Assembly: GCA_007129225.1 (NCBI GenBank)
Contig: SKVX01000110.1
Coordinates: 1-9,672 of the forward strand
Origin: Halomonas sp.
GTDB taxonomy: Bacteria > Pseudomonadota > Gammaproteobacteria > Pseudomonadales > Halomonadaceae
Direction of reading: 5' to 3'
Length of the DNA stretch: 9,672 nt
The position numbers and the translations under genes were made by a program. Position 1 is the first letter of the stretch. Each line of letters opens with the position of its first letter. A model generated the notes under the pieces. That model saw nothing but the letters and a program-made list of their open reading frames with translations, did not search any database and was not told where the DNA came from. Shown in pieces: positions 1-6,290 of this stretch.

Positions 1-388
1 CGAGCGGCTGCATGGCGCCGGTAATGATCACCGGGCGGTCCAGGCCCTGGAGCTGGTAGGCAAGGCTAGCGGCTGTCCATGCCAGGGTATCGGTGCCATG
101 GAGCACCACCACGCCGGCGTAGTCCGGCAAGTCCTTGGCAATGGTCTGGGCGAGGCGCTGCCAGTCCCTGGCGGTGGCAGCGCTGGAGTCGGTGGGCTCA
201 TCGGTTTCCCTGACGACGAAGGCCGGCAGGCTTGCCTGCCGCGTCGGGGGCAGGGTGGCAAGGGCACTGCGCAGGCGAGCGTTCATATTACCGCCGGCGA
301 CCAGGCCACGGGGAGAGGCTACCATGCCCAGGGTGCCGCCAGCGTAGAGAACCAGCACGGGGCGATCGGTGGAGAAGGGCGCGGTCAT
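1..388 (-). CDS. ansA: Type I (cytoplasmic) L-asparaginase, N-terminal 129 residues, cut by the window edge
   Basis: Asparaginases hydrolyse L-asparagine to aspartate and ammonia. The reading frame is open from an ATG at 388 to the left edge and gives 129 residues of a protein that is usually about 330-350 long. Visible family motifs are the N-terminal glycine loop YAGGTLGM (residues 15-22), a DSS segment at 67-69 followed by a D-W pair as in E. coli AnsA, HGTDT at 97-101 (second catalytic Thr99 and Asp100), and VIITGAMQPL at the end. There is no signal peptide, which fits the cytoplasmic type I enzyme rather than periplasmic AnsB. An AGGAG ribosome binding site lies a few bases before the ATG and supports this start. 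Odd point: the first threonine of the usual TGGT motif, a catalytic residue in the family, reads as alanine here (residue 16). Family assignment is firm; activity is open. Confidence 0.88.
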   Translation of the reverse strand, partial: MTAPFSTDRPVLVLYAGGTLGMVASPRGLVAGGNMNARLRSALATLPPTRQASLPAFVVRETDEPTDSSAATARDWQRLAQTIAKDLPDYAGVVVLHGTDTLAWTAASLAYQLQGLDRPVIITGAMQPL

Positions 389-427
389 ATCGGCTCCTGG
401 CAGTCACGGTGACGAAGTGAAAGCCGC

Positions 428-456
428 ATGATAGCGCTATTGCAACACTGTCTCAC
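428..456 (-). promoter_or_regulatory. Candidate sigma-70 promoter for the asparaginase gene
   Basis: On the minus strand a TATCAT hexamer (428-433, 5 of 6 to consensus) is preceded by GTGAGA (451-456, 4 of 6) at the ideal 17-bp spacing, giving a leader of roughly 30-35 nt before the ATG at 388. The -35 overlaps the stop codon of the upstream adaptor gene. A perfect 10-bp palindrome ATAGCGCTAT (431-440) overlaps the -10 and spacer and could be an operator. This is motif matching by eye only. Confidence 0.4.
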
Positions 457-1673
457 TCCCCGGCGCTGACCCTTACGCCTTCGGCGACTTGCTCACCGGG
501 GTGATTGATGACCGACTCACCCTCCACTAGGCCCGCCAGTACTTGCGTGATCATTCCCTGGCGGCGGCCGATCTCGAGCAGTCGGCGTACGGCACGCCCC
601 TCCTCGATGACAAAGACGGCCCAGTCCCCCCGGTGTCGGAACAGTGCGCCAGTGGGAATCTGCAGGACATCATCGTCATGCCAGATCAGGAACTCGGCAT
701 CGATACGGAACCCCTTTCCCAGGCCCAGGGCGACTAGATCGACACTGTCGCTGAACGCGACGATAACCGGTACGCGCTGCTCGTCCACCCCGAGTGCCGA
801 GATGCGGGTAAAGCCCGCTGGCTCGACGCGTCTGACCTCTCCCTGCAGTAGATCTCCCCCCCAACCGCTGAGGCGAACCGGCATGCCCGGACGCAGTCGC
901 ACCGCGTCCATGGAGATCAGGTCCACCTGCACTTCAAGATCAGCCGGCCGCCCCAGTTGCAGGATCGGCTCGCCGGCGGCCACGCTGCCTTCACAGCATC
1001 GATGCAGGGTCAGGACCTGGCCCGTCACGGGAGCGCGTATCGCCAGTTCGGCGGCATCGTTGGGTCCGCCACGTTGGCCGCTGGCGATATCGAGCATGGC
1101 CCGCGCCGCCTCGACTTCGAAGCGCGCTACTTCGACGTGGGAGGCGGCCGAGTTCTCCAGGGCCCGCTGGCGGTCGCGCTGGTTCTGGCGGTGCTCCAGC
1201 TCGGCGGTGGAAACCAGGTTGCGCTCGTGAAGCTGGCGGTATCGCTGATACTCCGCTTCGGCGAAGCGGCGGTCGGCCCGAGCGGTCTCCAGGTTGGCCT
1301 GTGCCGCCTGCCATCTGGCCTGGGCCGCCTGCAGGTTGTCTTCGGCCTGCTGGCGGGAGCGGGCATCCAGTGCCGGCGCCGGGCTCGGCTCCAGGCGAAA
1401 CAGGATGTCGCCTTCCGTCACCGTGTCGCCGACTTCGAGGTTGACGCGCTGCAGGTAGCCGGCGATGGGCGAAGTGACATTCCAGGTATCCCGCAGTCGG
1501 GTGCGGCCTTCTTCGGTCACCGTTTCGCTGAAGGGGCCGCGCTGCACCGTGGCGCTGTTGACGCTGACCGGGGTGGGCCATAGCGCCCATGCCAGCGCGC
1601 CGATGATGACCAGACCCAGGGCGGTGATGCCCAGTCGCTTGATGATTCGTGGCGCATTCTTGTTGGTCGTCAT
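453..1673 (-). CDS. HlyD/MacA-type periplasmic adaptor (membrane fusion protein) of an ABC exporter
   Basis: This 406-residue protein links an inner-membrane ABC pump to an outer-membrane channel. It has a short cytoplasmic N-terminus and one membrane anchor (about 14-32). A first half-barrel and lipoyl part follow (about 65-95, with SPIAGYLQRVNLEVGDTV), then a long Ala/Gln/Arg/Glu-rich coiled-coil hairpin (about 103-197). The second lipoyl half (about 210-240, IRAPVTGQV) and beta-barrel and membrane-proximal domains complete it. The hairpin tip contains R144, L148 and S155 in the spacing RxxxLxxxxxxS, the motif known to contact TolC in related adaptors. Two adjacent cysteines (226-227) sit in the second lipoyl half. 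The ATG is preceded by AAGGAA at good spacing. It begins 13 nt after the permease stop, so it is the last gene of the ATPase-permease-adaptor operon. The substrate cannot be told from the sequence. Confidence 0.9.
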   Translation of the reverse strand: MTTNKNAPRIIKRLGITALGLVIIGALAWALWPTPVSVNSATVQRGPFSETVTEEGRTRLRDTWNVTSPIAGYLQRVNLEVGDTVTEGDILFRLEPSPAPALDARSRQQAEDNLQAAQARWQAAQANLETARADRRFAEAEYQRYRQLHERNLVSTAELEHRQNQRDRQRALENSAASHVEVARFEVEAARAMLDIASGQRGGPNDAAELAIRAPVTGQVLTLHRCCEGSVAAGEPILQLGRPADLEVQVDLISMDAVRLRPGMPVRLSGWGGDLLQGEVRRVEPAGFTRISALGVDEQRVPVIVAFSDSVDLVALGLGKGFRIDAEFLIWHDDDVLQIPTGALFRHRGDWAVFVIEEGRAVRRLLEIGRRQGMITQVLAGLVEGESVINHPGEQVAEGVRVSAGE

Positions 1674-1686
1674 TGTCGTTCCTTGT

Positions 1687-4056
1687 CTACTCCACGGCTT
1701 TCAAGGCGGTGACCATGTCCAGGCGCCCCAGGCGCCGGATCACCAGTACCGCAACCACCGCTGAGGCGGCTATCACGCCGGCGGCGGCGAAGCCGAATGC
1801 ATGAGAGGTCAGAACCATGGGTACCCGGAAGAGGTCGTTGGTGAAGGCCTGGTTGAGCAGCGCACTGAAGCCGGTACCGAATAGCCAGCCCAGTGGTATC
1901 GCAAGGGCCGTGATCAGGGCGATCTCGCCAAGCAGTATCCGCGCGACTTCGGTGCGGCTGTAGCCCAGCACCCGCAGCGTGGCGAGCTCTCTTGCTCGCT
2001 CGGCGAAGGCGATGCGAGCGTTGTTATAGACCACACCGAAGGCGATGGACGCGGCCAGGGCCACGAAGACCAGGGCGATCATCAGGATGGTCTCGTCCAT
2101 GTAGTCCCGAATGCCGCTTTCGGCCACCGCCAGCAGGCCGATCCCGGCCACGGCAGGCATGCGATTCAGCGCCTCGTTCAGTGCCCCCTGTCGGTCGCCG
2201 TCGACCAGCAGCCAGGCACCGCTGATGGCCGGTCCTTCGCCGAGCAGGGTATTGAGGGTATTCCGTTGCAGGTAGGCGCCGACGCCGATGGGTTCGTCCA
2301 CCAGTGCCGTCAGCGTTAGTTGGAGATTTTGACGCCGTCCCTCCATCACCGCCACCTGCAGCGTATCGCCCACTTCCGCCTGGAGATAATCGGCCAGGAA
2401 GCGGGTCAGCATCACGCCCTCTGCGGGAATTTTCTGGGGGCGCTCACGGGCATCGAGTACCTGTCGCAGCCGGGGCTGCTCGTCCATGCCGAGCAGGCTG
2501 GTGCGGTACTCCCGGTGTCCGTGGCTGAGGGTGACGGGAACCCGGCGCCAGGCTTCCACGGCCAGAACGCCGGGCAGATGACGCAGCTCGCCCACGGCCC
2601 GGGCCGGTGTCACCTCGCCGAAGGTCAGCTCGATGTCCATGCGCATGACCTGGCGGTACTGCAGGTCGAGCATCTTGTCCACGGCGCTGAGCTGGTAGGC
2701 ACCCATCATCAGCAGGCCCGCCGACAGGGCGATGCCGGTCACCGAGAGTGCCGCCTTGGTGGGGTGGCGCAGCAGGTGGCGAAGGATGATCCGCGACTCG
2801 TTGCCCAGCGCCCGGCCGAGCGGTGAGCGCTCCAGCCAAGTGCGGCGAAACCGTTGCGGGGCCGGTGGGCGCATGGCCTCCGCCGGCGGCTCCCGGACCG
2901 CCCGCCATACCGCGTGCCAGGTACCCGTCAGGGCAGCCAGACCGGCAACGGCCAGTGCCAGGGCCATGGACCGAGGAGGCACACGGAAATGCATCTCGGG
3001 GAAGCGAAAGTAGTCGCTGTAGATTCCGGCCAGTCCCCGTGCCGACCAGGCGCCCAGCAGTACCCCCGCGGCCCAGCCGAGCAGCACGATCGCAGCGGCA
3101 AGCCAACCATAGTGCCGTGCCAGCTCCCCGTTGCGATAGCCGAAGGCCTTGAGCATCGCCAGCGATTCTCGCTGGGTCTGGATGATACGGCCCATCACCA
3201 CATTGAGCAGGAACGCGGAAACGGCGAGAAAGATCGTGGGTAAAATCGCCGCCTGGGCGCGCTGCTGTGCCAGTTCCTCCTCGAGGAAGCGATGCGACTG
3301 CTGGTCATGGCGGGTCTGAGTGCCGGTGCTGCCGTAGCGGGCCAGGATCAGGTCGAGTTCGTCGATCAGGGTTTCGGCGTCGGAGCCGGCCTGCAGCGTG
3401 ACCAGCAGCTGGTTGAAGGCGCCCTCCATGCCGTAGGCGCTGGCCAGGGCACGCTGGTTCATCCATAGCGTGGCATAGCGATGATAATCCGGCAGCAGGT
3501 CGGTGGGGGCGGCCTGGTAGATGACTTCGGGGCTGCGTGCGATGCCGCTCAACAGCAGGCGTGTCTGGCGGCCGTCAATGATCGCTTCGAGGCTATCGCC
3601 GGGGGCCAGTCCATGCGCCTCGGCAAAGGCGTCGCTGACCACGGCCTGGTCGCTGCGTCCCACCTCCGGTAGGCTACCGGCCAGCAGGTGCAGGCGGTTG
3701 AGGTTGGGCTGGCGCCCATCAGGCAGGGAGAGCATGACGCCGCGCACCGGATCGTCGAAGCCGGTTACCGCCAGGCGCACCGGGGCGCGTACGCGGGGCT
3801 CCATTCGGCTCACGCCGTCCAGGGTTTCGAGTTGCTCCAGCAGGCCCAGCGGGGCTCGCTTGACGTCAATGAAGAGGTCGGGGTAGTGGTGGCTGGCGTA
3901 GAAGCGGTCGCGGGAGCCGGTCAGTGCTTCCAGGACGGTCAACGACATCACCAGTGTCATCACCCCGCTGGCGATGACTACGGCGATGGCCAGCGCCTGT
4001 CCCTTGAGCCGAAGCAGGTCGCGCAGCAGCTTCCAGTGTAGGGTGGGGAGCGTCAT
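1687..4056 (-). CDS. ABC exporter permease with two FtsX/MacB-type domains
   Basis: Inner-membrane permease of 789 residues in the FtsX/MacB_PCD superfamily. I see eight hydrophobic helices, near 20-43, 269-291, 315-337, 363-384, 433-456, 656-678, 707-733 and 753-773. Large extracytoplasmic domains lie after helix 1 (about 45-265) and helix 5 (about 457-655). The layout is thus two copies of a four-helix FtsX module. Each copy has a coupling-helix type motif just after its second helix: RESLAMLKAFGY (297-308) and ARELATLRVLGY (688-699). The frame stays open upstream to 4098, but the ATG at 4056 is preferred because it lies 4 nt after the ATPase stop and fits translational coupling; no strong ribosome site is visible. 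Length resembles E. coli YbbP, but the adjacent adaptor gene argues for a tripartite exporter. Proteins of this class often do mechanotransmission or extrude lipids, peptides or drugs; which applies here is unknown. Confidence 0.9.
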   Translation of the reverse strand: MTLPTLHWKLLRDLLRLKGQALAIAVVIASGVMTLVMSLTVLEALTGSRDRFYASHHYPDLFIDVKRAPLGLLEQLETLDGVSRMEPRVRAPVRLAVTGFDDPVRGVMLSLPDGRQPNLNRLHLLAGSLPEVGRSDQAVVSDAFAEAHGLAPGDSLEAIIDGRQTRLLLSGIARSPEVIYQAAPTDLLPDYHRYATLWMNQRALASAYGMEGAFNQLLVTLQAGSDAETLIDELDLILARYGSTGTQTRHDQQSHRFLEEELAQQRAQAAILPTIFLAVSAFLLNVVMGRIIQTQRESLAMLKAFGYRNGELARHYGWLAAAIVLLGWAAGVLLGAWSARGLAGIYSDYFRFPEMHFRVPPRSMALALAVAGLAALTGTWHAVWRAVREPPAEAMRPPAPQRFRRTWLERSPLGRALGNESRIILRHLLRHPTKAALSVTGIALSAGLLMMGAYQLSAVDKMLDLQYRQVMRMDIELTFGEVTPARAVGELRHLPGVLAVEAWRRVPVTLSHGHREYRTSLLGMDEQPRLRQVLDARERPQKIPAEGVMLTRFLADYLQAEVGDTLQVAVMEGRRQNLQLTLTALVDEPIGVGAYLQRNTLNTLLGEGPAISGAWLLVDGDRQGALNEALNRMPAVAGIGLLAVAESGIRDYMDETILMIALVFVALAASIAFGVVYNNARIAFAERARELATLRVLGYSRTEVARILLGEIALITALAIPLGWLFGTGFSALLNQAFTNDLFRVPMVLTSHAFGFAAAGVIAASAVVAVLVIRRLGRLDMVTALKAVE

Positions 4057-4060
4057 GCCA

Positions 4061-4792
4061 TCACCAGCGAAGCTCGCCCGGCGGGCGGCGCCCGGCATTG
4101 GAATGTATGTCGCCCACCTGGCCGTCGCGAAGCCGTATCACCCGGTCAGCCATCTCGCCGATCACCTCGTTGTGGGTGATGATGGCCAGGGTCGTGCCGG
4201 TGGTGCGATTGATCGCCTCGAGGACTTCCAGCACGCGAATCCCGGTACGAAAGTCGAGCGCACCGGTGGGTTCGTCGCAGAGCAACACTTCCGGGCGCTT
4301 GGCAATGGCCCGGGCAATGGCGACGCGCTGCTGCTCGCCGCCGGAGAGCTGGGAGGGGAAGTGGTCCAGTCGTGCCTCCAGCCCGACCATGGCCAGTGCC
4401 TCTTCCGGTGCCATGGGGTCGCGGCTGATGTCAGTGACGATGGCGACGTTCTCGCGGGCCGTCAGGCTCGAGATCAAGTTGTAGAACTGGAAGACGAAGC
4501 CGACATGGTGGCGGCGGTACTCGGTGAGCGTCCGCTGGCTGGCATGGGTCAGGTCGTGGTCGTCCCGGTTGCGGTCGATATAGCTAAGGCTGCCTTCGCT
4601 GGGGCTGTCCAGGCCGCCCATGATATTGAGCAGGGTGGACTTGCCCGAACCGGAGGCGCCCAGCATCACCACCAGTTCGCCGGCATATAGCTCGAGATCG
4701 ACGCCGCGCAGCGCCTGGATGGTCACGTCGCCCATGCGGTAGAAGCGCTTGAGCCCGTGGGTCTGGAAGACCGGCTGTGACTGGTCGTGCAT
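4061..4792 (-). CDS. ABC exporter ATP-binding subunit (LolD/MacB/YbbA class)
   Basis: This 243-residue cytoplasmic ATPase powers the permease encoded just downstream. All nucleotide-binding motifs are intact: Walker A GASGSGKS (45-52), Q-loop Gln102 in FQFYN, signature LSGGE (149-153), Walker B VLLCDE (169-174) with catalytic Glu174, D-loop ALD (178-180) and H-loop His207. The segment [19 protein letters not shown] and the [14 protein letters not shown] block are typical of the LolD/MacB group. The frame extends far upstream without real homology, so the start is chosen between ATG 4792, with GCAGG before it, and ATG 4825; 4792 gives the usual length. First gene of the three-gene exporter operon. 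Its promoter should lie in the divergent region before the EamA gene. Confidence 0.93.
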   Translation of the reverse strand: MHDQSQPVFQTHGLKRFYRMGDVTIQALRGVDLELYAGELVVMLGASGSGKSTLLNIMGGLDSPSEGSLSYIDRNRDDHDLTHASQRTLTEYRRHHVGFVFQFYNLISSLTARENVAIVTDISRDPMAPEEALAMVGLEARLDHFPSQLSGGEQQRVAIARAIAKRPEVLLCDEPTGALDFRTGIRVLEVLEAINRTTGTTLAIITHNEVIGEMADRVIRLRDGQVGDIHSNAGRRPPGELRW

Positions 4793-4931
4793 CGCTTGCC
4801 TGCGGGGTTCGGGGGCTATGGGCATTATGCATGGTGCGTGCAGGGCAGGGTATTGAGAATGGCTATCGGAAAACGGTAAGTCGCATCGCACGTGATAAGG
4901 ATCAAGGAATGTCAGCAGGGAGAGTGAGCGA
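4793..4931. promoter_or_regulatory. Divergent intergenic region between the ABC exporter operon and the EamA gene
   Basis: This 139-bp stretch must hold promoters for both directions. On the minus strand a CATAAT hexamer (4824-4829, 5 of 6 to the -10 consensus) would give a leader of about 25 nt to the ATG at 4792, but no good -35 precedes it. On the plus strand TTGAGA (4853-4858) is a possible -35 with only a weak -10 at proper spacing. The EamA ribosome site AGGGAG is at 4917-4922. An FNR-like site is listed separately. Confidence 0.35.
4892..4905. promoter_or_regulatory. FNR/ANR-like binding site in the divergent region
   Basis: GTGAT-AAGG-ATCAA matches the FNR/ANR consensus TTGAT-N4-ATCAA at 9 of 10 defined positions. 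With equal base frequencies, such a match is expected about 0.004 times in 139 bp, but about 0.3 times in the whole window. It lies about 27 bp before the EamA ATG and about 100 bp before the ATPase ATG, so it could repress one and activate the other. Inference from a motif only. Confidence 0.3.
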
Positions 4932-5819
4932 ATGAAACGGCCCTTGTCGCACTGGGTGCTGTTGGTGGCGCTGGCCGTCCTCTGGGGCAGCTCTTTCGCG
5001 CTGACCCGAATTGCCGTGGCGGAGCTGACGCCGGCCATGGTGGTGGCCGGGCGCAACATGGTGGCGGCCCTGGGGCTGTTGATGCTGGTGCTGCTGCTGG
5101 GGCGACCCTGGCCGCGGGGGCACCGAGTCTGGGCCTTCATGCTGTCCATTGCGGTGATCGGCAACATGGCCCCCTTCCTGCTGATCAGCTGGGGGCAGCA
5201 GCGCATCGATAGTGGCCTGGCCGGGATCCTGATGGCGGTGATGCCGCTGGTGACTCTGGTGCTGGCCCACTTCCTGGTCGCCGGTGAAACGCTGACCCGC
5301 CAGCGCCTGCTCGGATTCATCATCGGCTTTGTCGGTATCCTGGCGCTGATCGGCCCCGCCGCCATCCGCGAGCTTGGCGGGCATGGCGAGACGCTGATGG
5401 CGCAGCTCGCGGTGCTGCTGGCGGCCTGCTGCTATGCCGTCAACGCCATCGTGTCTCGCCACAAACCGGACAGCGATGCCTGGTCGACCTCGGCGCTGGT
5501 GCTGGGCATGGCCTGGCTATTGACCCTGCCGCTGGCGGTGACGCCCTATCTGGGCGAGGGGGCGCCAGGGCTCTCGCTCTCAGCGGGAGCGCTCTGGGCG
5601 GTACTGGTACTGGGCATCATCTGCACGGCGCTGGGCAGCGTGGTCTTCTTCACCCTGGTGGCCGCGGCGGGGCCGACCTTCCTGTCGCTGATCAACTACT
5701 TGATCCCGCTCTGGGCAGTGGTCATCGGTATCCTCTTCCTGGGCGAGCGGCCAGAGTGGAATCACCTGCTTGCGCTGATACTGATCCTTGTGGGCGTGGC
5801 CATTTCCCAGCGTCGTTAG
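4932..5819 (+). CDS. EamA/DMT-superfamily inner-membrane transporter
   Basis: This 295-residue protein is almost entirely hydrophobic, with ten predicted membrane helices (roughly 8-27, 36-56, 67-87, 95-116, 126-145, 156-174, 185-206, 218-240, 250-270, 276-292). These form two five-helix EamA repeats. Typical marks are [12 protein letters not shown] near the N-terminus, the P-to-GE pattern that ends each repeat ([16 protein letters not shown] at 104-119 and [15 protein letters not shown] at 258-272), and a short RR tail. Members export or import small metabolites such as amino acids, but the substrate cannot be predicted. The start is supported by AGGGAG at 9 nt. It is the only plus-strand gene, divergent from the ABC operon and convergent with the MFS gene. 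A perfect palindrome of the REP array begins one base after its stop codon. Confidence 0.93.
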   Translation: MKRPLSHWVLLVALAVLWGSSFALTRIAVAELTPAMVVAGRNMVAALGLLMLVLLLGRPWPRGHRVWAFMLSIAVIGNMAPFLLISWGQQRIDSGLAGILMAVMPLVTLVLAHFLVAGETLTRQRLLGFIIGFVGILALIGPAAIRELGGHGETLMAQLAVLLAACCYAVNAIVSRHKPDSDAWSTSALVLGMAWLLTLPLAVTPYLGEGAPGLSLSAGALWAVLVLGIICTALGSVVFFTLVAAAGPTFLSLINYLIPLWAVVIGILFLGERPEWNHLLALILILVGVAISQRR

Positions 5820-5820
5820 C

Positions 5821-5834
5821 GAGGCCGCGGCCTC
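5821..5834. repeat. Perfect 14-bp palindrome GAGGCCGCGGCCTC
   Basis: Begins one base after the EamA stop codon. It forms the outer end of the first minus-facing REP and is partly present in the other copies (the GGCCTCC part at 6006 and GCCGCGGCCTCC at 6185). It could help protect or end the EamA transcript, but no T-run follows it. Confidence 0.6.
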
Positions 5835-5976
5835 CGCCAAGGCGCCTGACGGCGCCAGTCGCGATGGGGGTCAGCGCTCCTACAGCTGCTTTTTCCTGCG
5901 GTGACAGGTGCTTACCATCTTGTAGGAGAATCTTTAGATTACGACTGGAGGCCGCAGGCCTCCCGGCGGTGTTGCC
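5829..5976. repeat. REP-like composite unit (BIME), copy 1
   Basis: Two REP-like elements face each other. The minus-strand one starts with GTAGGAG at 5883 and runs down to the hairpin GGCGCC-TGAC-GGCGCC (5841-5856). The plus-strand one starts with GTAGGAG at 5922, has a small inner hairpin AATCT-TT-AGATT (5929-5940), then CGACTGG and the hairpin GGAGGCC-GCA-GGCCTCC (5947-5963). The linker between them (5884-5921) includes a T5 run. A conserved 5' GTAG followed by a hairpin is the known signature of REP elements moved by RAYT (TnpA_REP) transposases. Confidence 0.8.
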
Positions 5977-6005
5977 CGGCGCTGGCGATCACCACCAACG
6001 CCGGC

Positions 6006-6162
6006 GGCCTCCGCCAAGGCGCCTGCGGCGCCTGACGGCGCTAGTCGCGATGGGGGTCAGCGCTCCTAAAGCTGCTTTTTCCTGCGATGACAGGTGTTTA
6101 CCATCTTGTAGGAGAATCTTCAGATCACGACTGGAGGCCGCAGGCCTCCCTGCGGTGTTGCC
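6006..6162. repeat. REP-like composite unit (BIME), copy 2
   Basis: Direct repeat of copy 1, displaced by exactly 186 bp over most of its length. By eye I count 7 substitutions plus one 9-bp insertion that adds another GGCGCC to the left hairpin (about 6018-6041). The minus-facing REP has TTAGGAG in place of GTAGGAG (6063-6069). The plus-facing REP keeps GTAGGAG (6108-6114) and the perfect hairpin GGAGGCC-GCA-GGCCTCC (6133-6149). One change breaks the end of the small inner hairpin. Confidence 0.8.
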
Positions 6163-6184
6163 GAAACGGGCGGCTACTGCTGAC

Positions 6185-6228
6185 GCCGCGGCCTCCGCCT
6201 AGGCGCCTGACGGCGCCAGTCGCGATGG
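6185..6228 (-). repeat. REP-like half unit, copy 3
   Basis: This stretch matches 5824-5867 of copy 1 over 44 bp with one mismatch, including the hairpin GGCGCC-TGAC-GGCGCC (6202-6217). After the CGCGATGG segment the sequence departs from the other copies and continues into a different hairpin. No plus-facing partner follows, so only the minus-facing half is present. Confidence 0.75.
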
Positions 6229-6233
6229 AAACT

Positions 6234-6257
6234 CGGAGCGCCGAACCGAGCGCTCCG
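6234..6257. terminator. Strong hairpin 34 nt past the MFS stop; possible bidirectional terminator
   Basis: CGGAGCGC (6234-6241) and GCGCTCCG (6250-6257) pair perfectly around an 8-nt loop. It lies downstream of both convergent genes. No proper T-run follows in either direction (only GTTTCC on the minus side and GATTCTTTC on the plus side), so termination would be weak. It occupies the place of the GTAGGAG end in the third REP half unit; GCGCTCC-GACAGC there resembles GCGCTCC-TACAGC in copy 1. Confidence 0.4.
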
Positions 6258-6290
6258 ACAGCGATTCTTTCAACCCCAAGGCGCCAAAGC

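Larger units (their letters stand above)
5820..6290. other. 471-bp gene-free convergent region filled with REP-like repeats
   Basis: The stretch between two convergent stop codons holds no credible gene. It is made of two composite repeat units, half of a third and a final hairpin, all listed separately. Frames open here on the plus strand (about 148-180 residues) are rich in Arg, Pro and Ala, simply translate the repeats and have no ribosome site. Convergent 3' ends are the classic location of REP elements. Confidence 0.8.

Noticed and set aside
957..1583. Open plus-strand frame of 208 residues opposite the adaptor gene
   Set aside because: It is antisense to a clear HlyD-type gene, shows no family motifs and has no ribosome site; long antisense frames are common in high-GC genes.
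4057..4098. Upstream start for the permease at 4098
   Set aside because: It would add 14 Ala/Arg/Gly-rich residues and overlap the ATPase gene by 38 nt; ATG 4056, 4 nt after the ATPase stop, fits operon structure better.
3974..4690. Open plus-strand frame of 238 residues across the permease start and the ATPase gene
   Set aside because: It runs antisense to well-conserved ATPase motifs; it is a codon-bias shadow.
4793..5365. Upstream extension of the ATPase frame on the minus strand
   Set aside because: The extra residues are antisense to the EamA gene, low in hydrophobicity and without homology to ABC ATPases; the family length fits the start at 4792.
5756..6202. Plus-strand frames across the repeat region, with an internal protein repeat
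   Set aside because: The protein repeat only translates the 186-bp DNA repeat; the product is Arg/Pro/Ala-rich and lacks a ribosome site.
5821..6257. CRISPR array or MITE as explanation of the repeats
   Set aside because: Only two and a half units, long units with internal palindromes and no short uniform spacers rule out CRISPR; there are no terminal inverted repeats with target duplication as in a MITE, while the GTAG ends fit REP elements.
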